64,000 nt of DNA from Epiperipatus broadwayi. Its lineage: Eukaryota > Onychophora > Udeonychophora > Euonychophora > Peripatidae. Of the stretch, positions 57,857-64,000 are shown in pieces. The stretch lies in the NCBI GenBank assembly GCA_028023455.1, contig JAQFVV010006337.1:1603001-1667000 (forward strand), read 5' to 3'. A program made the translations under genes and the position numbers. Each line of letters starts with the position of its first letter. The first letter of the stretch is position 1. The notes beneath the pieces were generated by a model. It did no database searches, was not told the DNA's origin, and saw only the letters and a program-made list of their open reading frames with translations.

Positions 57857-59804
57857 TCTATTAAAATAAGTATGCTGAAAAAAAAGAAAAAATTCCAGTG
57901 CCAAATAGTTCCTATGCAAGCAAGTGACTTCACCATCATCATTGTAGTAAAGAAATTACAAGCATCAAGCCAAGAAAAAGAATAAAATTGTTCCAGTAAA
58001 CCACTGAAATTGGTAATATATGCATATTACATATTTGTGTATGTGATTGCTGCAAAATTTATAAACATTCAACAAGCTGAATTTGAACTTTTGGAAAATG
58101 TTGCCTCAAAAAAATAAAAGGACTGGTAATATGAATTTTAATTATATATTTTTTTCTTTTATTATATCAGAGACTATTAACAAAAATTTTAATAACAAAT
58201 CCTTTATCTTTTATTGTCTCTGAATTTTAAAATCAAAATCGAGTAAAAAGCAGAATTTCAGTAATAATAGCTATAAGCTTTATTAATGATTTTATGTATT
58301 CTAAAATTATTATATGTATCCATTTATTGATGTATTTTATTTTGTAAAATATATTATTGTGGGTCAATTCAAAATTATGTAATATGTTTATATATTGAAA
58401 GATTTTTTTTGTTTAATGTTTTATTCATAATGGGAATACATACATACACATGTAGTAATATAATTATACTTGCCACATGGATAGCTGTGTTGTATAAATG
58501 TTGAAAGTGATAGAAAGGTAGCATTAAAGGAGTTGGATTTTCTTTTTAAAAGTCATGATTAGTGACCTCAATAGCTTAGAGGGGGCAATAAGTAATTTAA
58601 AACCTGTTTATGTAAATGCTTTCATCTCTCTAAAATCTAACTAACCATTTTTAATTAAACATTTTACTTTATATGTTAAGTTTAAATGTATAAGGTTATC
58701 AAAGTATGTGCGTGCAAAGTGTTTATTTTTTTAATGAATTATTTTCATTTGGATATAAATTTTCAGTCCAAATTGATGCACAAACATTATATTATGACAT
58801 AAATATTATACTATAATATAAACATTGGATACTGTCATTAAAGGGAAAGAGTTTAATATTATTAATATTATGATTTAAATATAAACAGCTCATAATTGTT
58901 ATTCATATAAATTTTCATATATATCTTTACATAGTAAGTATATTTTAGTAGTCCAGTAATAAATATTAATTTGTTTTATTAAAAGAGGTCTATACTTTTA
59001 TTAAGAGTATCAGTTGCCTTATTGATTATGATCATTCATCATCACTGTTGAATATTAAGGGTTAAGTTAAAATATAATATAGTTAGGCGAGTAATTATGA
59101 ATTTATAAAAGCTAAATATTGTTACATGTTAGTTCTAAAGCTGTGACTAGAAGTACCATTGTCATCATCATGATCATCATCATCACCCTCATCATGTTTT
59201 TAAATTAATCTAGGTAAATGTGTTTAATTGCCATAGATAAATAATGATTTTCACTGTATTTGGTTATCATTTGTAAGTCATTATAAGATAATAACCACCA
59301 TTCTATCATCCACATCATTCAAGGATGAGTGAATTTCCACCATAAATTGAGTGTTTGATATGAGCTAGCAAAACTTTTGAAAATGTTAAAATGCATTTAT
59401 AATATTAAAATCTACGTGGTAATTTTTGTCTGATGAATTTTATATGCACAACTAAAGCATAAGAATGTTTTTTGTGTTTTCCTTCATGTTAGTGCAAATG
59501 TGATATGGTTCTAAAATCCAAAACTACATTATGTTATAAATAAAGTACCAAATGGGTTCAAACCTGGTAATGGTTCAAATAAACTAGTGGTGCCCTGATA
59601 GACCACATTCACATAGTATTCACTTAATAAGATAAACTAGAAATAAAAAGTGGGTAAAATACTGTAGAATTTATTTTGAAATATTTGATTTAGATTACAA
59701 ATGGGTCTCACCCACCACTTGATACTTTTTATTTAGGTTACAATATATATATATATATGTGTGTGTGTAGTATAAATAAAATGTCCATTAATTAAAACAA
59801 AATT
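57857..59804. other. AT-rich stretch with one trinucleotide microsatellite
   Basis: A (CAT)n-type run lies at 59161-59196. GGGTTCAAACCTGG at 59553-59566 resembles a B box but stands alone. A (TA)n-(TG)n run lies at 59745-59768. No gene recognised. Confidence 0.45.
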
Positions 59805-59834
59805 GTAATTATAATAAAAATAAGAAATGTAACA

Positions 59835-59909
59835 GTTTACAAACTATTATAAACAATCCTTAAATCTGCAGACTGCAGATTTAAGGATTGTTTATAATAG
59901 TTTGTAAAC
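59835..59909. repeat. Perfect 75-bp palindrome
   Basis: Left arm 59835-59871, one central base (A59872) and right arm 59873-59909 are exact reverse complements over 37 bp, meeting at CTGCAG-A-CTGCAG. Looser pairing (ATAATAAAAATAA against TTATTTTTATTAT) extends the hairpin to roughly 59805-59940. No mismatches in the inner arms suggests recent origin or ongoing conversion. Confidence 0.9.
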
Positions 59910-60900
59910 CATTAAATTTATTATTTTTATTATATATATATATATATAACCAAGTAGGATATATTGAAAATTAATCAGATAGCAGTTAATCACTCATAAA
60001 TTAAAGGAGTTATTATCCAACTTAAAAGTTTTCTGAATGGTTAAAAAGTAGGTCTAGGTTTGGTTGAATCAGATGTATTGGTGATATTTATTATAGTAGG
60101 AAATAAATAAAAACCTTAGAGTTGGTTAGGTATCTTTGTTGAAATCTGGATGTTGGTGGTGCTATTGCAAGTTTTATACCAATTGCATTGAGTCAATATA
60201 ATTCCCACATAATCTAAAGTGATTAAATCCTCATCACACAGTCATGTAACAACTAGAAAAGTTGACATGTGTAGAGTTTTTGTCAGAAAAAATTATAATT
60301 TACCTTGTTTGATGCTAAATGAACTTGTAAGGCTCAGATTATTTATGAGCACGGTTTTCAATTATTTTATGAGGATGTGAAGGCACATAGGCTTTACTGA
60401 ATAGTGGTCATTTGAATGCAATAAATTGAGTATCTTTTGGATGGTTATTTTTGTTCAGTTTGAAGTAATGGTTGTGTGATGAAATAGAATGCAACTTAAT
60501 AGATCAATTTTCCAGAACTATAAATAAGTTTCCAAAATTTGCTCCATTCAACATGACTCATGATAATACTCCCATGTTAATAAAGTTGGGAAATCACTAA
60601 AAAAGAGAATTTATATTGAAAGTGAGGACCATCAAAATGGTTATCATGCATTTCAAAATCCCATCAGAGGACATATTGTGATGGTAACTGATGATAATCA
60701 AATCCCCATCACAAGTTTTGATCAGCCAGCACTGTATTCAAGTGTTAGTTGACTCATAAAATGTAAGAGTATAAATATAATTTAAAATCAAAACTGACAT
60801 TTGTGGTTAATATACATACACACATATTTATATTGTCTGGTAGTCAAATATTTGCATATTTCAACTATTTTTTTTCTTTGTGATATTAATTTTTCTTAAT

Positions 60901-60908
60901 AAATTTTC
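60901..60908 (+). repeat. 8-bp target-site duplication, left
   Basis: AAATTTTC, identical to 62782-62789. The uninterrupted paralogous repeat has a single ATTTCTTC at this position (about 37524-37531). Confidence 0.75.
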
Positions 60909-62781
60909 GGTACTTTTTTGTTACACTGGACAATCTGCTTGATGGTGCTGTTTCTCGGCAGACCGGCAGAATTCCACCATTTACGAGGCCTCAGCAACTT
61001 TTTTTGTTACATGGTGCGGTTTCTATGAGAACGCACAGAAAATTCCTGACTGTCTTGTGCTGCAATTATTTATGCAAATTGTGAGAGTTTATATATTGCT
61101 ATCATGTGATATGATAGCTGGTTGATTTAAAATGTCAGAACTGTGTTATTGTGCATTTTTAAAGTTGTAAACACCAAATTTGTGTACTAATACCTATGGA
61201 GAATTATCATGATGTTAAAGGTTGTCCTACAGAGCTAAAAACCCTAGCCCAACTTCAAAAGTGCATGCATGAGTATGCTTTGCAAGAGCTCATGCACAAC
61301 TATCATGTTCATTTTGAGAACAAGGAAACAAAATGTCTAATGTGCAACATTTTAAATTCTGGTTGTCTAAAGAAATCACTAGTCTTTTCCCTTCATTTGT
61401 GTATCAATTTTTGATTAAATGTCTGTTTATTAGTTGTTTTGTTTTAATTCTTATTTGTTGTGCACATTTGTGGATGTGTGTGTGTGTGTGTGCATATGAC
61501 TCACCTATGAAATGTAATGTGTATAGTTTACGATCAAATTTTTGAAATTCCGTATTTCAAACAAATGAATAGAAAGTAGTACATGTTAGGCTTAGGTATT
61601 CACTTCATTAAATCACAAACTAAATATAACAGTAATATTTTTGTTTTACTTTCTTTCATTCCAAAGCAAAAAAAATAACAAAGTAAGAACACAGAAATGA
61701 AATCCTGCCCCCCCCTCTCCCAAAAGAAACTAGAAAGCACAATGGTTTAATTTCTCTTTTTCATTTCTTAAATTAAAAAACTGAAAATAACATCAAATGA
61801 AAAAGTCAATCAAAAGAGGTGTGTTAATGTTTTTAATTGTATTAAATGTTATGTTTTTTCTCAAAAAAAAAAAAAAAGAACATTTATTAAATGTTATGTT
61901 TTTGCTTTCAAAAAGAAGAACAACAAATGCCTGAAATCTAAAAATGTGAAAAAAAAAAGAGTAAAGAAATGTAGGTTTTTAATTAATAATTTATATTTGT
62001 AGAAACAGTGTCATCCCCCCACCCCTCCCAAAAGAAACTAGAAAAAGTAATGGTTTAATTTCTTGCTCTTTTTCACTTCTTAAATTAAAAAAAACTAAAA
62101 ATAACATCAAATAAAAAAGAAAATGAGAAAGTCAAAGGAGGTGTGTTAATGTTTTTAATTGTATTAAATGTTATGATTTTTTCAGATTTCCAAAAAAAAA
62201 AGAACAACAAAATGCACAAAATCCAAAAATGTGAAAAAAAAAAAAGAGTAAAGAAATGTAGGTTTGTAAATAATAATTTATATTTATCTTAGAAACAAAC
62301 TTTATTAAGTCAAAAAAGGTTACACTTTGTAGATAAAAAGGCAATTAATAAAGGAGTAAAAAAATTGACAAACTTAAGTGAAGCTAAACCAATTGTTAAT
62401 TAATTGATGATTAAAAGCCTTAGGTCAATTGACAATGTCCAAAGTTGGCAATTGTTGTGATAGCCGTTGTACACTTGTGTTTGTCAGGAAGCCTAAACAA
62501 CTTCCAAGTTTCTTCATATATACATTTTGATATTTGTAGAAACAGAACAACAAATGCACAAAATCCAAAAATGTTTAAAAAAAAAGAGTAAAGAAACGTA
62601 GGTTTGTAAATAATAATTTATATTTGTAGAATGCACAGAATGTTATATTTATATTTGTCTTTGTTTACATAAAAACTGTACCATCAAGCAGATTGTCCAG
62701 CAGCCTGGAATGTTATATTTGTTTTTGTTTATGTAGAAACAGTGCCAACAAGAGGCTTGTCCAGCGTAATGAAAAAATACC
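60909..62781. mobile_element. 1.87-kb TIR element with 8-bp target duplication
   Basis: The left end begins GGTACTTTTTTGTTACACTGG and the right end finishes ACGCTGGAC-like text inverted (GTCCAGCGTAATGAAAAAATACC). The TIR extends about 48 bp, through GATGGTGCTGTTTCT on the left. A second TIR-like copy sits just inside the right end (62672-62701). The interior has a direct repeat of about 307 bp (61703 and 62011 onward), sharing CCCTCCCAAAAGAAACTAG, GAGGTGTGTTAATG and GTAAAGAAATGTAGG, plus a third partial copy at about 62545-62635. Eight-bp duplications are made by hAT-, P- and Merlin-type transposases. The GG-start favours Merlin or an unplaced family over hAT. The open frame at 61196-61414 (72 codons) shows no transposase motif. 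Confidence 0.8.
61703..62290 (+). repeat. Internal direct repeats of the 1.87-kb element
   Basis: Two units about 307 bp apart, each starting with a C-rich patch followed by CAAAAGAAACTAG and ending near GTAAAGAAATGTAGGTTT with TAATAATTTATATTTGT-like text. A third partial unit occurs at about 62545-62635. The unit is a plausible subterminal or amplification module. Nothing coding. Confidence 0.7.
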
Positions 62782-62789
62782 AAATTTTC
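62782..62789 (+). repeat. 8-bp target-site duplication, right
   Basis: AAATTTTC, identical to 60901-60908. Confidence 0.75.
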
Positions 62790-63689
62790 TTTAATGTGTT
62801 TTAAATTTTTTTGTATGACGTCTAAGATAATGAAAAAAATTAAAATGTATGTTAGTTTGTTAAATCAAATTTGTAGATAAAAAAAATATACTAAAAAGAT
62901 TGCATCAGTTGTCCTTGACTACAAATATTTCATCGAAAATTTTTTAAGTGTTTAATTATATCAGAGTCTAATTAGAGACATTGTTGCATCCAAATTCTTA
63001 TAATTCCTTTTTGTGGTTAATTAAAGGATTTGTCTTTGATATAATTTTTTTAGATGTGCCAAGATGTGTTATTAAAATTTAATTGGTAAAGGATTTTGTA
63101 AAAAAAATTGTCAAAATTTTTTTTTGGTAAAGATTAAAAAGACTCATCTGCAAACTGATTAGAAAAATGAATTAATTTAAATCAAAGATAAAAATTTAAA
63201 AAAAATTGTTCTTTGGTGCAAGTATAGTGGTCAGTCAGAGAGAGAAGTCAGCAGAGAAACCCAGTCATCAGAGTTAATGAGCAGTTGGTGATTACACTAT
63301 AGTACAGAGCTACAAAAAAATCTTGGATAACTCTTGGAATCTATTTTTGATAGACTTAACAATATTAATGCAGCCAGAAGATTTTAGTAAACTAAACAAA
63401 ATGGAGTAGAAACTTACCAAGTGTACAAGATCTAACGTTCAAATGGTCACTATGTGAAATGTATTGTTATACTGAAATCCTGCCTCAAAGAAATGTAGCT
63501 GAATTAAAATCATGTTTATCCTGTTCACTATTGCACATATTGATAGAGCTTTGTAAGTAAGAGTAGGCTAGAGAAATTTCATTTTATATGAGAACAAAGG
63601 GAAAATTGCCATCATAGAAACCAGCATTATGTAATGTCTCCTATGAATGAGTATTGCAGATAAATCTTTGAAATATATATAAACATATG

Positions 63690-64000
63690 GAGGAGGAAAT
63701 TATTATTAAAAAGAATTGTTTATATTTAAAGTTATCTGTTAGATATGTAGATGATTGTTTATTGGTAGTTGAGAATGATAAATTGAAGGAATTTGTAAAT
63801 GAGTTTAATTATTTTGATCCTGCTATAAAATATGTGTTAGAAGGAGGGGGGATTAGATTTTGTTAAGTTAAAATTTTTAGATCTTTTGGTGATTAGAAAT
63901 GTAGAGACTAATTGTTTACTATACAGTCATTTTGTTAAAAGTAGCGAATTAAGGTCTATAATTAAACCTGATAGCTATCAGTCTGTACAATCTCATAAAG
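63690..64000 (+). pseudogene. Penelope-like element reverse transcriptase fragment, truncated by the window end
   Basis: One frame reads VRYVDDCLLVVENDK (YVDD at 63744-63755), then FDPAIKYVLEGGG. After a one-base shift in a G run near 63850, it continues KLKFLDLLVIRNVE (about 63866-63907), with a Tyr-Ser-x-Phe-Val-Lys-Ser block after it. This is the catalytic YVDD, the 'IKFTxE' segment and the 'FLDVxIxR' segment of Penelope-like reverse transcriptases, in order and at normal spacing. The catalytic pair is intact, unlike the copy at 11.0 kb. The shift would stop translation. It starts directly after the 1.3-kb repeat, and the endonuclease half would lie outside the window. Confidence 0.8.

Larger units (their letters stand above)
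60670..63680 (+). repeat. 1.3-kb interspersed repeat, copy 2 (interrupted)
   Basis: Same order of anchors as 37232-38505, in direct orientation 23 kb away, split by the TIR element at 60909-62781. After the break it resumes with CTTTAATGTG, and ends with TATGTAATGTCTCCTATGAA near 63630-63650. Immediately beyond its end begins a Penelope-type reverse-transcriptase fragment. Confidence 0.8.

Noticed and set aside
61196-61545. Open frames inside the 1.87-kb TIR element as its transposase
   Set aside because: 72 and 70 codons only, overlapping in different frames, with no catalytic Asp/Glu pattern or DNA-binding motif.
1-64000. CRISPR arrays, bacterial operons, rRNA genes or replication origins
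   Set aside because: No short direct repeats with regular unique spacers, no gene clusters with ribosome binding sites, and no rRNA-like conserved text. Composition and element content are those of an animal genome.

Overview
The window is about three-quarters A+T by eye. It has no operon layout, no bacterial gene density, no CRISPR and no rRNA. Every protein-coding trace I can read is a broken transposable-element gene. This points to an intergenic or large-intron stretch of an AT-rich animal genome. The mix of Penelope-like elements, hammerhead-ribozyme repeats, pogo-, hAT- and piggyBac-type DNA elements fits an invertebrate metazoan (mollusc, cnidarian or arthropod-like). I cannot place the species. 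I found no host protein-coding exon I would defend.

Layout, left half. 1.0-1.4 kb and 6.05-6.46 kb hold inverted copies of a hammerhead-related repeat. A decayed hAT transposase lies at 1.8-3.7 kb. Next to it, at 3.75-5.70 kb, is an array of about 370-bp units (four direct, then two inverted), each carrying a CCAAT box, an E-box and a TATA tract. From 8.9 to 18.4 kb I read one Penelope-like element with terminal repeats at both ends. Its reverse-transcriptase half and GIY-YIG endonuclease half are separated by 6.3 kb, bounded exactly by two same-orientation pogo-like elements. A LINE relic (18.4-19.7 kb, itself hit by a foldback) and an inverted pogo-like copy (20.0-21.2 kb) follow. 21-24.5 kb is featureless. 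25.3 kb has the best-preserved hammerhead ribozyme, and 25.8-31.0 kb holds foldback elements.

Layout, right half. A 1.3-kb interspersed repeat at 37.2-38.5 kb has a second copy at 60.7-63.7 kb. The second copy is interrupted by a 1.87-kb TIR element with an 8-bp target duplication, and the first copy supplies the empty site. At 38.9-40.4 kb a pogo-like element carries a nested TTAA-type insertion related to the piggyBac-like element at 57.0-57.9 kb. A truncated pogo-like copy (42.4-43.5 kb) abuts a local GC-rich minisatellite with four same-orientation CTCF-like motifs and one inverted relative. Weak LTR-retrotransposon and unidentified coding relics occur at 49.8-50.2 and 51.1-52.5 kb. A second ribozyme copy lies at 56.2 kb, a near-perfect 75-bp palindrome at 59.8 kb, and a second Penelope-type RT runs off the right end.

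Nothing here forms a pathway. The common theme is self-propagating DNA: autonomous relics (Penelope-like, hAT, LINE) and short non-autonomous elements that probably used enzymes encoded elsewhere. The most interesting items are the self-cleaving-ribozyme repeats, the Penelope element split by a composite pogo-like insertion, the promoter-like palindromic array, the CTCF-like cluster, and the occupied/empty-site pair.
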